Source: Nocardia amamiensis (lineage in GTDB: Bacteria; Actinomycetota; Actinomycetes; Mycobacteriales; Mycobacteriaceae). Taken from it: a stretch of DNA of 64,000 bases. Location: assembly GCF_015477605.1 (NCBI RefSeq), contig NZ_JADLQX010000003.1, positions 186,001 to 250,000 on the forward strand, given 5' to 3'. The notes beneath the pieces are model-generated. The model saw only the letters and a list, made by a program, of their open reading frames with translations. It had not been told where the DNA came from and searched no databases. A program made the translations under genes and the position numbers. Positions 16,877-25,493 of the stretch are shown piece after piece (the stretch's first letter is position 1; the number at the start of each line of letters is the position of its first letter).

Positions 16877-18220
16877 TCACACGCCGAGTCTCCCGACGAA
16901 CCGCACGCACGTTCCGGACCCCGCCGCTACCGGCTCGTCGGCCACCGAAGCGCCGGACGGGCCGCTCACCGCCTCGCCGACAGCCGTGGCCTGAAAATCA
17001 CCGCCGAGCCGATCCGATGGGCTTTCCGCATGCACGGGACGGCGGCGCAGCGGCTCGGGAACGACGGACCAGACGATCGCGGCGACAGCGAGCAGCGCAC
17101 CGGTAACGCCGAGGGCGAGCTCGTAGGACACCTGCTGCGCGAGGGCGCCGACGGCAACCGGGCCGACGACGGTGCCGAGGTCGGCGGCCATCTGGAAACC
17201 GGCCAGAACCGGCCCGCCGCGCGCTTTGGGGCCGATGATGTCGGCCACCGCCGCCTGCTGGGTCGGGGTGAACATGCCGGAACCGAGTCCGGCGAGGAAC
17301 GAGGTGGCCAGCAGCCACGGCAGGCTCGTCGCCATGCCGAGTCCCGCGGTGCCCGCCGCGCACACCAGCGAGCCGACGATCACGAATGGTTTCCGTCCCC
17401 ACCGATCGGACAGCCGTCCCGAGGCGAAGAGCACCGCGACGTTGCCCGCCGCGAACACCGTCAGCGCAACGCCTGCCATTCCTGGCGCTTGGTGCAGCAC
17501 CTCGACGACGAGCAGCGGCACCAACGCCATCCGCACACCGAACACGGCCGCGCCATTGGCGAAGTTCGACAGCAGCACCGCCCGGTACTCCGGCCGCGCC
17601 CATCCCTCCCGGAATGACATCATCCGAACGCCGCCGACCGGCTCGGGCGCGGCCAATGCCGAATTCCGCAGGCTCAGGTGCACGACGACGCTGACGACGA
17701 GCAGCGCGACCGCGTAGATCACGAACGGCCACCGCAACCCGAGGCCGGACAGCCCGCCGCCGACCAGCGGACCGCTCACCGAGCCGACCAGGAAGCTGGT
17801 CGACCACAGCCCGGATACCCGGCCGCGCTGTTCGGGCGGAGACATCCGGATCACCAGCGCCAGCGACGACACGGTGAACATGGTCGACCCGATGCCGCCG
17901 AGCGACCGCAACACCATGAGCTGCCAATAACTCTGGGCCAGCGCACTGGCGCCGGTGGACAGCGCGACGATCAGCAGTCCACCGAGGTAGACCGACCGCT
18001 CCCCCAGCCGCTGCACCAGCCGCCCGCTCACCGGCGCGAACAGCAACCGCATCAATGCGAACGCGGAGACGATCGCCGAAGCGGCCGCGACGCCGACGCC
18101 GAACCCCCGCGCGAACTGCGGCAGCACCGGCGCGACGAGACCGAACCCGATGGCGATGACGAACGCGCCCCCGACCAGCACCCAGATCTCGGTGGGCAGG
18201 GGCTTGGATCTACTGGTCAC
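16877..18220 (-). CDS. MFS transporter, DHA1-type exporter
   Basis: 447 aa, 12 predicted membrane segments. The loop 2-3 signature reads SGRLVQRLGERSV, and RLSDRWGRKPFV is the repeat in the second half; PPEQRGRVSG lies between. The last about 50 residues (after RRRPVHAESPSD) are hydrophilic and cytoplasmic, longer than usual. The start overlaps the phosphoglucomutase stop by 11 bases, so the genes are coupled. It probably exports a drug-like compound or sugar derivative; no specific substrate is indicated. Confidence 0.88.
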   Translation of the reverse strand: MTSRSKPLPTEIWVLVGGAFVIAIGFGLVAPVLPQFARGFGVGVAAASAIVSAFALMRLLFAPVSGRLVQRLGERSVYLGGLLIVALSTGASALAQSYWQLMVLRSLGGIGSTMFTVSSLALVIRMSPPEQRGRVSGLWSTSFLVGSVSGPLVGGGLSGLGLRWPFVIYAVALLVVSVVVHLSLRNSALAAPEPVGGVRMMSFREGWARPEYRAVLLSNFANGAAVFGVRMALVPLLVVEVLHQAPGMAGVALTVFAAGNVAVLFASGRLSDRWGRKPFVIVGSLVCAAGTAGLGMATSLPWLLATSFLAGLGSGMFTPTQQAAVADIIGPKARGGPVLAGFQMAADLGTVVGPVAVGALAQQVSYELALGVTGALLAVAAIVWSVVPEPLRRRPVHAESPSDRLGGDFQATAVGEAVSGPSGASVADEPVAAGSGTCVRFVGRLGV

Positions 18221-19853
18221 CGGACAGCGCCCGCCCGACCAATTCCTCCGCGGCCGTCTGCACCTCGGCGAGGTGCTCGGGGCCGTGGAACGACTCCGCG
18301 TAGATCTTGTACTTGTCCTCGGTGCCGGAGGGGCGGGCGGCGAACCACGCGTTCTCGGTGGTCACCTTGAGGCCGCCCAGCGGCGCGCCGTTGCCCCGCG
18401 CCCTGGTGAGCACGGCGGTGACCGGTTCTCCGGCGATCTCCTTCGTGGTGATCATGTCCGGAGTCAACTTCGCGAGCAGCTGTTTCTGTTCCGCGGTGGC
18501 GGGAGCGTCGATCCGCGCGTAGGCGGGGCTGCCGTAGCGGCGTTCCAGTTCGACGTAGCGCGCCGAGGGGCTCTGCCCGGTGACCGCGGCGATCTCCCCC
18601 GCGAGCAGTGCCAGCAGGATGCCGTCCTTGTCGGTGGTCCACACGGTGCCGTCCATCCGCAGGAACGACGCGCCCGCGCTCTCCTCGCCGCCGAAAGCCA
18701 GGCTGCCGCTGAACAATCCGGGCACGAAGAACTTGAATCCGACCGGCACCTCGTGCACGTCCCGGCCGAGCACGGAGACCACCCGGTCGACCATGGACGA
18801 CGTCACCGCGGTCTTGCCGATCTTGGTCAGCGCGTCCCAGCCCATCCGGTTGGCGACCAGGTATTCGATGGCCACCGCCAGGAAGTGGTTCGGATTCATC
18901 AACCCGCCGTCGGGCGTGACGATGCCGTGCCGGTCCGCGTCGGCGTCGTTGCCGGTGGAGATGTCGTAGTCGTCCTTGATCGCGATCAGCGAAGCCATCG
19001 CGTAGCGCGAGGACGGGTCCATCCGGATCTTGCCGTCGCTGTCGAGCGTCATGAACCGCCAAGTGGGATCCACGAACGGGTTGACCACCTCGAGTTCGAG
19101 GTCGAACCGCTGACCGATCTCCTCCCAGTAGTCGACGCTTGCTCCGCCCATCGGGTCGGCGCCGAGCCGGATGCCCGCGCCGCGGATGGCGTCCAGGTTC
19201 AGCACGTTGGGCAGGTCGTCGACGTAGTGGCCGAGGTAGTCGTAGCGTTCCACGCCGGTTTCCAGCGCACGCCGCAGTGCGGTGCGTTTGACCTCGGCCA
19301 GCCCGCCGAGCAGCAGTTCGTTGGCGCGGGCGGCGATGGCGTCGGTGGCAGTGTTGTCGGCCGGGCCGCCGTGTGGCGGGTTGTATTTGAAGCCGCCGTC
19401 GCGCGGCGGGTTGTGCGACGGGGTGACCACGATGCCGTCGGCCTGGTGCTTGGCGCCCCCTCGATTGTGCCGCAGCACAGCATGACTCAGCGCCGGGGTG
19501 GGGGTGTAGCGATCGCGCGCGTCGATCACCGCGGTGACGTCGTTGCCGGCGAGCACCTCGAGCGCGGTGGTCCACGCCGGCTCGGACAGCGCGTGGGTGT
19601 CCCGGGCCAGGTAGACCGGTCCGGTGATGCCGCGGGTGGCGCGATATTCGACGATCGCCTGGGTGATCGCCAGAATGTGCGCTTCGTTGAAGGCGCTGTC
19701 CAGGCTGGAGCCGCGATGCCCCGAGGTACCGAACGCCACACGCTGGGCCGGGTCCAGCACATCGGGGACGCGGCTGTAGTACGCGGTCACCAGACGCGCG
19801 ATGTCCTCCAGATCGGTGGGACGTGCGGGACGCCCGGCTCGATCGTGGGCCAT
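18210..19853 (-). CDS. pgm: Phosphoglucomutase (alpha-D-glucose phosphate-specific)
   Basis: 547 aa, the length of E. coli Pgm. Conserved segments: GTSGHRGSS (about residues 41-49), active-site phospho-Ser loop VTPSHNPPRDGGFKYNPP, metal loop DADADRHG (GNDADADRHG), sugar-binding GGEESAGASFLR, and phosphate-binding RPSGTEDKYKIYAES. It interconverts glucose-1-P and glucose-6-P in the cytoplasm, feeding glycogen, trehalose and cell-wall sugar synthesis. The ATG at 19853 has GGGAG upstream; the frame is open further upstream but not coding. Its proximity to a DUF190 gene matches the mycobacterial pgmA-crcB region. Confidence 0.95.
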   Translation of the reverse strand: MAHDRAGRPARPTDLEDIARLVTAYYSRVPDVLDPAQRVAFGTSGHRGSSLDSAFNEAHILAITQAIVEYRATRGITGPVYLARDTHALSEPAWTTALEVLAGNDVTAVIDARDRYTPTPALSHAVLRHNRGGAKHQADGIVVTPSHNPPRDGGFKYNPPHGGPADNTATDAIAARANELLLGGLAEVKRTALRRALETGVERYDYLGHYVDDLPNVLNLDAIRGAGIRLGADPMGGASVDYWEEIGQRFDLELEVVNPFVDPTWRFMTLDSDGKIRMDPSSRYAMASLIAIKDDYDISTGNDADADRHGIVTPDGGLMNPNHFLAVAIEYLVANRMGWDALTKIGKTAVTSSMVDRVVSVLGRDVHEVPVGFKFFVPGLFSGSLAFGGEESAGASFLRMDGTVWTTDKDGILLALLAGEIAAVTGQSPSARYVELERRYGSPAYARIDAPATAEQKQLLAKLTPDMITTKEIAGEPVTAVLTRARGNGAPLGGLKVTTENAWFAARPSGTEDKYKIYAESFHGPEHLAEVQTAAEELVGRALSGDQ

Positions 19854-19900
19854 GCTCGGGTCTCCCTTCCGGATCGGCTGTGCCCGGCTCGTCATCAGAA

Positions 19901-20161
19901 TCATGTCCACGACCGCCTGGTCACCGCCGACCCCACGGCCACGTCGATCACGTCGGCCACCAGCCGGATCCTCTGGTAGCCGAACGTGCTGCACGTGGTC
20001 GGCGCGGTGCGGGCATCCGGTCCCGCGGCGGCGAACCGCCGCATGCCAGTCCTCGCGTCGCTGCGATCGCCGAGCCGCGCCGAACCGACAATGGTAACGG
20101 TCGAAGCCCCCTTCGGCATCGGCGCGTCGAAATCCGCTGGTACGCCGCACGGTACTGTCAT
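19901..20161 (-). CDS. Small hypothetical protein coupled to DUF190
   Basis: 86 codons. The ATG overlaps the DUF190 stop (ATGA) and follows GGGAGGTGGGCG, an excellent Shine-Dalgarno. The product (KGASTVTIVGSARLGDRS, IRLVADVIDVAVGSAV) matches no family I know. Coupling argues for translation, yet the composition is not strongly coding-like; it could be the eroded end of a longer gene. Confidence 0.45.
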   Translation of the reverse strand: MTVPCGVPADFDAPMPKGASTVTIVGSARLGDRSDARTGMRRFAAAGPDARTAPTTCSTFGYQRIRLVADVIDVAVGSAVTRRSWT

Positions 20162-20517
20162 CGCCCACCTCCCTGCCACAGTTCCACCGGTGCCATCGTG
20201 ACGTTGACGGAGGCGAACAGTTCCGCGTTCTGCTCGACGAACGCGCGCAGGCGGTCCGGCTCGTCGACCAGCACCAGCATGAGCGGAAGATGGTCGGCCA
20301 TATCCAGGATCCGGGTGGTGTGGACGTGCGAGGACGCGCCGTATCCCTCGATGCCGCGCCACACGCTGGCACCCGCCAGTCCGGCGTCCCTGGCCCGCCG
20401 CACGATCTCGTGGTACAGGGGCGTGTGCCGCCACTTGTCGTCCTCGTCGAGCAGCACGGTGAGCCGTGCCGCCGGCCGCCACTGTCCCGCTGGGGAACCC
20501 GTTTGCGGACTACTCAC
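20158..20517 (-). CDS. DUF190 domain-containing protein
   Basis: 119 aa with the DUF190 pattern: RLTVLLDEDDKWRHTPLYHEIVRRARDAGLAGASVWRGIEGYG (read in parts), SSHVHTTRILDMADHLPLML and VDEPDRLRAF. The GTG start is 3' of AAAGGGGGTC. DUF190 genes usually sit beside crcB fluoride-channel genes, and in M. tuberculosis pgmA, crcB1, crcB2 and a DUF190-like gene are neighbours. Here pgm and DUF190 are present but no crcB is visible. A PII-like fold is known for the family; the role is unknown. Confidence 0.85.
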   Translation of the reverse strand: MSSPQTGSPAGQWRPAARLTVLLDEDDKWRHTPLYHEIVRRARDAGLAGASVWRGIEGYGASSHVHTTRILDMADHLPLMLVLVDEPDRLRAFVEQNAELFASVNVTMAPVELWQGGGR

Positions 20518-20954
20518 TGCCTGACCCCCTTTCGTCGTGCCGTTCCCGTCGATCGCCGAGCCGAACCAGGTAGCCGCCGTGCCTGCCCCGCGCCGGGCTT
20601 CGACGCCCCGGCTACGCCACCGCCACTCCCTGGCGGACGAGCGCGAGGAGCACCGCGGTAGATCCGAGGAGTCTACGAACCTCGCGGGTCGGGTGGAGAG
20701 GGTGGTGCCGCCGCCGTGCACGCCGGTGCCCCAGAAGGGGACGTAGCAGTCTTTTAGCTACCCACGCCGCGGCGGCCGGAATCATCGGGATTCCGATTGC
20801 AAAGCATCCCACGACAATTACGGTGTGAGTCGGACGGGGGCGTCTCCCCGCCGTTGGGCGAGGCCGATCCAGACAAACGACCGCCGCCCCTGCGACGAGA
20901 TCGCGGGAGCGGCGGCCGTTGCTTCGTGCGCCGGATCGACGGCGCCGTATTCCG
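20518..20954. other. Gene-poor gap with a small perfect palindrome
   Basis: About 437 bases between DUF190 and the MFS gene, where a crcB gene might be expected. A 121-codon minus frame exists but shows no family resemblance. An inverted repeat CGGAATC-N5-GATTCCG lies at 20777-20795. No fluoride-riboswitch core could be matched. Confidence 0.4.
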
Positions 20955-22454
20955 TCAGTGAGCGAGGACCGGCTCACCCTCGGCGGGCACGGGTACCGTG
21001 CTCGGCATCAGCACCGCGGTGAGGACGCCACCCGCGACGAAGATCGCGGTGGCCCACCAGAAGCTGGTGGTGTAGCTCTCGATCGCGGACTGCGCGATGG
21101 TCAGTGGATCCGGCTTCCGGGCGGACAGGTAGTCGCTGGCCGCGGAGGCGGCGATGGTGCTGAGCAGCGCCGTGCCGATCGACCCGCCGACCTGCTGGCT
21201 GGTGTTGATCATGGCCGAGGCCACGCCCGCGTCCTCGTGCTGCACGCCCGAGGTCGCGCCTTGGAAGGCGGTCGCCATCGCGCCGCCGAGGCCGAGACCC
21301 AACAGGATCAGGGCGGGCAGGATGTGGGTGGTGTAGCCGGTGTCCAAACCGATCCGGGTCAGCCAGAGCATGCCCGCCGCCGCGACCAGGAAGCCGCCAC
21401 TCACCACGATCTTCGGTCCGATCTTCGGCAGCAGCAGCGACGGGGTGGTCGTGGACGAAGCGATCATCGCGGCGACCATCGGAAGGAACGCCACACCGGT
21501 CATGATCGGCGAGTAGCCCAGCGTCAGCTGCATGTAGTAGGTGAGGAACAGGAAGATCGCGAACATCCCGATGCCCATGACGAAGACCGTCAGGTAGGAG
21601 GTGCCGCGCATCCGGTCGAGCACGATCCGCACCGGAAGCAGCGGATGCGCGACCCGCGTCTCCAGCCAGGCGAACACCGCGAGCAGCGCGGTGCCACCGA
21701 TCAGGAAGGCAAGGGTCACTCCGTTGGTCCACCCGTCCGATTCCGCGTGCGAGAACCCGTAGACGATGCCGAACAGGCCCGCGGTGACCACGACGGTGCC
21801 GGGGATGTCGAGCTTCGGCCGCTCGGTGCTCGCGTGCTTGGCCAGCAGCAGCACCGCGCCGACCAACGCGACGGCGGCGAAGGCCAGATTGACGAACATC
21901 ACCCAGCGCCAGGACGCCCACTCGGTGAGAGCGCCGCCGAGCAGCAGGCCGATGGCGCCGCCGGTACCGGCGACCGCGCCGAAGATGCCGAATGCTTTGG
22001 CGCGCTCGGAGGGTTCGGTGAAGGTCACGGTGAGCAGCGACAGGGCGGCGGGCGCCAGCAGCGCGCCGAAGACGCCCTGACCGACGCGTGCCGCGACGAG
22101 CATCTCGAAGCTGGTGGCCGCGCCGCCGACGGCGGAGGCGACCGCGAAGCCGACCAGGCCGACGATGAAGGTGTTGCGCCTGCCGAACAGGTCACTGAGA
22201 CGTCCGCCGAGCAGCAGGAGGCTGCCGAACGCCAGCGCGTATCCGGTGACCACCCACGAGCGGTCGCCGTCGCTGAAGCCGAGGTCCTGCTGTGCCGCGG
22301 GCAGGGCGATGTTCACCACGGTCGCATCGAGCACGACCATGAGCTGAGCGACGCCGAGGACGGCGAGGACCCACCAGCGCAGCGCGTGCGAGCCGCGCCT
22401 GCCGCTTCCCGTCTTCTCGGGGGCGGGCGCCCCACGGTCGATCGCGGTAGTCAT
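20955..22454 (-). CDS. MFS transporter, DHA2 (EmrB/QacA, 14-TM) family
   Basis: 499 aa. Signature segments: LMVVLDATVVNIALP (motif D1 of DHA2 exporters), LLLGGRLSDLFGRRN (motif A), and GIFGAVAGTGGAIGLLLGG (motif C, antiporter). 14 membrane segments expected. It acts as a proton-coupled multidrug exporter in the inner membrane. The ATG at 22454 has AAGGGGAC upstream. It diverges from the TetR gene at 22568, with paired palindromes in between, so it is almost surely repressed by that protein. Confidence 0.92.
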   Translation of the reverse strand: MTTAIDRGAPAPEKTGSGRRGSHALRWWVLAVLGVAQLMVVLDATVVNIALPAAQQDLGFSDGDRSWVVTGYALAFGSLLLLGGRLSDLFGRRNTFIVGLVGFAVASAVGGAATSFEMLVAARVGQGVFGALLAPAALSLLTVTFTEPSERAKAFGIFGAVAGTGGAIGLLLGGALTEWASWRWVMFVNLAFAAVALVGAVLLLAKHASTERPKLDIPGTVVVTAGLFGIVYGFSHAESDGWTNGVTLAFLIGGTALLAVFAWLETRVAHPLLPVRIVLDRMRGTSYLTVFVMGIGMFAIFLFLTYYMQLTLGYSPIMTGVAFLPMVAAMIASSTTTPSLLLPKIGPKIVVSGGFLVAAAGMLWLTRIGLDTGYTTHILPALILLGLGLGGAMATAFQGATSGVQHEDAGVASAMINTSQQVGGSIGTALLSTIAASAASDYLSARKPDPLTIAQSAIESYTTSFWWATAIFVAGGVLTAVLMPSTVPVPAEGEPVLAH

Positions 22455-22479
22455 GTGTCCCCTTGTCTGAAGATGATCC

Positions 22480-22536
22480 GGAGGCACTACCTCCGCTTAC
22501 CATGGAATCTATCACTTTAACGGAGACAACGCCTCC
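22480..22536. promoter_or_regulatory. Two related palindromes between MFS and tetR
   Basis: Site 1 GGAGGCACTACCTCC (22480-22494; the symmetric arms extend to CGGAGG/CCTCCG) and site 2 GGAGACAACGCCTCC (22522-22536) agree at 11 of 15 positions. Their centres are 42 bases apart, four helical turns. A TANNNT -10 (TAGAAT, 22556-22561) lies 6 bases before the tetR GTG, so tetR is probably leaderless, and site 2 covers its upstream promoter. Confidence 0.6.
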
Positions 22537-22567
22537 ACTTAATCCCGGGGATTGATAGAATGGCTAT

Positions 22568-23245
22568 GTGAATCACGCCACGGTCGCCTCTCCACCCCGG
22601 CGCCTGCGGGCCGATGCCGCGCGCAATCAACAGCGGATCATCGCCGCGGCGCGCGAACTGTTCGCCGACCACGGGCTCGAGATCACCCTCGACGACGTGG
22701 CCGAGCGCGCTGGTGTCGGCGTCGGCACGGTCTACCGCCGCTTCGCGAACAAGAAGGAACTGATCGTCGAAGTCTTCGATCAGAACCTGAACGATTTCGC
22801 CGATGCCGCCGACGCCGCCTACCGACATCCGGATCCCTGGTTCGGGCTGGTCGAGTTCTTCGAATACGCCTGCCGGCACATGGCCACCAATCGCGGGTTC
22901 AGCGAGGTGATGCTCGAACTCGAGGACGACGAGACCGACCGTTTCGTCGTCGTGCGTGATCGAATCAAGCCCACCGTGACGGCCATCTGCGCCCGGGCGC
23001 GCGACGCGGGAGTCCTCGCCGAGGGCATCGAGCCGTCGGACTTCTTCGCGCTCGTGCACATGGTCGACGGCGTCGCCGAGTTCGCAAGGCCGGTCAATCC
23101 CGATGTGTGGCAGCGCTATATGGCCATCGCGCTGAACGGCGTACGCGCGGACGGCACGCCGCGCCAGCATCTCGTCGTCCCGCCGCTGACCGACGAGGAA
23201 GTCGAACACGCCAAGCAGCACGCCTGCGGAAGCCGCAAGCGGTAG
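22568..23245 (+). CDS. TetR family transcriptional regulator of the adjacent exporter
   Basis: 225 aa. HTH: RIIAAARELFADHGLEITLDDVAERAGVGVGTVYRRFANKKEL (residues about 24-66, read in parts). The C-terminal domain contains VVVRDRIKPTV and WQRYMAIALNGVR, seen in TetR_C_33-like proteins that control DHA2 exporters. GTG start with no Shine-Dalgarno. It likely senses a compound exported by the divergent MFS pump. Confidence 0.9.
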   Translation: MNHATVASPPRRLRADAARNQQRIIAAARELFADHGLEITLDDVAERAGVGVGTVYRRFANKKELIVEVFDQNLNDFADAADAAYRHPDPWFGLVEFFEYACRHMATNRGFSEVMLELEDDETDRFVVVRDRIKPTVTAICARARDAGVLAEGIEPSDFFALVHMVDGVAEFARPVNPDVWQRYMAIALNGVRADGTPRQHLVVPPLTDEEVEHAKQHACGSRKR

Positions 23246-23291
23246 CGAAATCACCACATAAGTAGCGCGCGTCACGATCGCTCCCGTAGAG

Positions 23292-23307
23292 TTGGTCACA
23301 TGACCAA
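23292..23307. promoter_or_regulatory. 16-base palindrome covering the start codon of the lactone oxidase
   Basis: TTGGTCACATGACCAA (7-bp arms, CA centre) includes the ATG at 23300. A -10-like TAGAGT (23287-23292) is only 7 bases before the ATG and no Shine-Dalgarno is present. A leaderless transcript with a repressor site over +1 is plausible; the symmetry suits a GntR-type protein. Confidence 0.4.
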
Positions 23308-24598
23308 TTCGTGGGTGAACTGGGCCGGCGATCAGCAGTGCGCGCCCGCGATTGTGGCCACGCCGCGTTCGGTCGACGAACTGGCCGATCTGCTCGGCAA
23401 CGCCGAGACCGAGGGACACACCGTGCGGGTGGCCGGCGCCGGTCATTCGTTCAGCGACGCCGTCCTCACCGACGGCATGCTGCTGAGCCTGGAGCGACTG
23501 AACCGCGTTCTCGATGTCGACCGCGCGACCGGCCTCGTCCGGGTCGAGGCGGGCATCACCCTGAACGCCGCGAGCACCGCCTTACACGAACACGGCCTCG
23601 CCTTCCCGAACCTCGGCGACATCGACGTGCAGACCGTGGCAGGCGCCACCGCCACCGCCACCCACGGCACTGGTGCGAGGCTGCAGAATCTCTCCGCCGC
23701 GGTGCATTCCGTGGAACTGATGCTCGCGGACGGCAGCCGGGTAGAGCTGAACGAGCAAACCGACCCGGACGGCTGGCGCGCGGCGCGGGTGAGCGTCGGC
23801 GCCCTGGGTGTGGTCACCGCCGTGACGCTGCGAATGGCGCCCTCTTTCGTGCTGGAAGGCATCGAGCGCCCGGTCCCGGTGGACGACGTGCTCGCCGACC
23901 TGGATTCGTTCGTCGACGGCAACGAGCATTTCGAGTTCTACATGTTCGCGCACAGCTCGCTGGCCTTGACCAAGCGCAACAACCGCGTGACCCTGCCGGA
24001 GCGGCCGCGCGCCAAGTCCGTCGACTGGTTCGCCGACATCCTGATGTCCAACTATCTGTTCGACGGCCTGTGCAAGTTGAGCCGCAGACAGCCGCGCCTG
24101 GTCCCGTTGATCCACCGCAGCGCCGCCTATGCAGGCAGCTACCGCCGCCAGGTGGACCGGTCCTACCGCGTGTTCGCGTCGCCGCGGCTGCTCCGCTTCA
24201 CCGAGATGGAGTACGCCATCCCGCGCGAGCACTCCGCCGACGCCATCCGCGAGATCAAGGAACTGGCCACCGGATTCGACACGCCGATGCCCATCGAGGT
24301 GCGGTGGGTCGCGCCGGACGACGCGTTCCTCTCCCCCGCGGGCGGCCGGGAAACCTGCTACATCGCCGTGCACCAGTACCGCGGCATGGACTTCGAACCG
24401 TACTTCCGTGCCTGCGAAGCGGTTTTCGATCGCTACCAGGGACGTCCGCACTGGGGCAAGCGCCACTTCCAGACCGCCGCGACCCTGCGCGACCGCTACC
24501 CGTACTGGGATCGGTTCGCCGAGGTGCGCCGCCGACTCGACCCCAAGGGACGTTTCGCCAACGCCTACCTCGATCGGGTGCTCGGCCCGGTCGGCTGA
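23300..24598 (+). CDS. D-arabinono-1,4-lactone / L-gulono-1,4-lactone oxidase family protein
   Basis: 432 aa VAO/PCMH flavoprotein. FAD-binding: RVAGAGHSFSDAVLTDGMLL, VQTVAGATATATHGTG. The C-terminal ALO domain has HWGKRHFQTA, with HWGK near residue 384, and ends RFANAYLDRVLG. The family oxidises aldonolactones to ascorbate analogues; in mycobacteria the enzyme is an L-gulonolactone dehydrogenase using cytochrome c. The covalent-FAD His is not at the animal GULO position, so flavin is probably non-covalent; this last point is inference. It lies 54 bases after tetR. Confidence 0.9.
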   Translation: MTNSWVNWAGDQQCAPAIVATPRSVDELADLLGNAETEGHTVRVAGAGHSFSDAVLTDGMLLSLERLNRVLDVDRATGLVRVEAGITLNAASTALHEHGLAFPNLGDIDVQTVAGATATATHGTGARLQNLSAAVHSVELMLADGSRVELNEQTDPDGWRAARVSVGALGVVTAVTLRMAPSFVLEGIERPVPVDDVLADLDSFVDGNEHFEFYMFAHSSLALTKRNNRVTLPERPRAKSVDWFADILMSNYLFDGLCKLSRRQPRLVPLIHRSAAYAGSYRRQVDRSYRVFASPRLLRFTEMEYAIPREHSADAIREIKELATGFDTPMPIEVRWVAPDDAFLSPAGGRETCYIAVHQYRGMDFEPYFRACEAVFDRYQGRPHWGKRHFQTAATLRDRYPYWDRFAEVRRRLDPKGRFANAYLDRVLGPVG

Positions 24599-24640
24599 CG
24601 CGAGAGACGCCAGGGCCGCGGCCATTGGCGGATTCAGCGA

Positions 24641-25387
24641 TCAGACGGCGAGAATCTCGGCCACGAGTCGGGGGACGGCGGTTCCGATCGGCTCGCGGAC
24701 GATCTCGGTGGCCAGTTCGTCGTACGGCGTCGGCTCGGCGTTGACGATGACCAGGTCGGCGCCGCCGCGCACGGCGACCGCGCACATCGACGCTGCTGGT
24801 TCCACCTGCAGCGACGTTCCGATGGCCAGGAAGATGTCGCTGGTCTCCGCGGTGATGATGGCCTTTGCCATGGTGCGCCGGTCCATCTGCTGGCCGAACA
24901 TCACGGTGGCGGCCTTGAGGATGCCGCCGCAGTCGGGACAGGGCGGATCGGGCTCTCCCGCGTTCACGCGCTCGAGAGTGGCCGCCATCGTGGTCTGGTA
25001 GTCGCAGCCGATGCAGACCACGTCGAACATGTTGCCGTGGATCTCGACCACCCGCTCCGGCGAGGACCCCGCCCGCTGGTGCAAGCGATCGATGTTCTGC
25101 GTGATGATGGTGACCGCCCGACCGGCCCGTTCCAGATCGGCCAGCGCGTTGTGCGCTGGGTTCGGTACCGCTCGCCACGCCGGATTGTCCCGCCTGGCCA
25201 GCCAAGCCCGCTTCCGCAGATCCGGGTCGGCCACATAGTTCTGATAGGTGGAAAGCAGTTCGGCGATCGGGTCTTTCGTCCACACCCCGCGCGGGCCGCG
25301 GAAATCCGGGATACCGGAATCGGTGGAGATACCGGCGCCGGTGAGCACTCCGATCCGGCCGGTACGACTGCGCCACTCGGTCGTCAT
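24641..25387 (-). CDS. cobB: Sirtuin NAD-dependent protein deacylase
   Basis: 248 aa class III sirtuin. LTGAGISTDSGIPDFRGPRG (NAD pocket), TQNIDRLHQRAG, catalytic His in VEIHGN, zinc ligands CIGC and CPDC, and AIGTSLQVEPAA. The Tyr-x-x-Arg pair typical of desuccinylases is not evident in the pocket, so acetyl removal is the default guess. It would regulate acyl-CoA synthetases and similar proteins in the cytoplasm. The ATG at 25387 begins just before the family core; the 99-codon upstream extension is not supported. It diverges from the oxygenase gene at 25494. Confidence 0.92.
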   Translation of the reverse strand: MTTEWRSRTGRIGVLTGAGISTDSGIPDFRGPRGVWTKDPIAELLSTYQNYVADPDLRKRAWLARRDNPAWRAVPNPAHNALADLERAGRAVTIITQNIDRLHQRAGSSPERVVEIHGNMFDVVCIGCDYQTTMAATLERVNAGEPDPPCPDCGGILKAATVMFGQQMDRRTMAKAIITAETSDIFLAIGTSLQVEPAASMCAVAVRGGADLVIVNAEPTPYDELATEIVREPIGTAVPRLVAEILAV

Positions 25388-25493
25388 GCCTGCCAGCCTA
25401 GGAGCAGCCGGGCGACGTGGCAGGAATAGACGATGAGAGATTGTTACTGTTATCATCTCACTGTCTTGAGCTCGTCGATCAAGGGAGATCACG

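Noticed and set aside
20518..20954. Fluoride riboswitch or crcB remnant
   Set aside because: No crcB-like membrane sequence and no match to the conserved riboswitch core could be found by eye.
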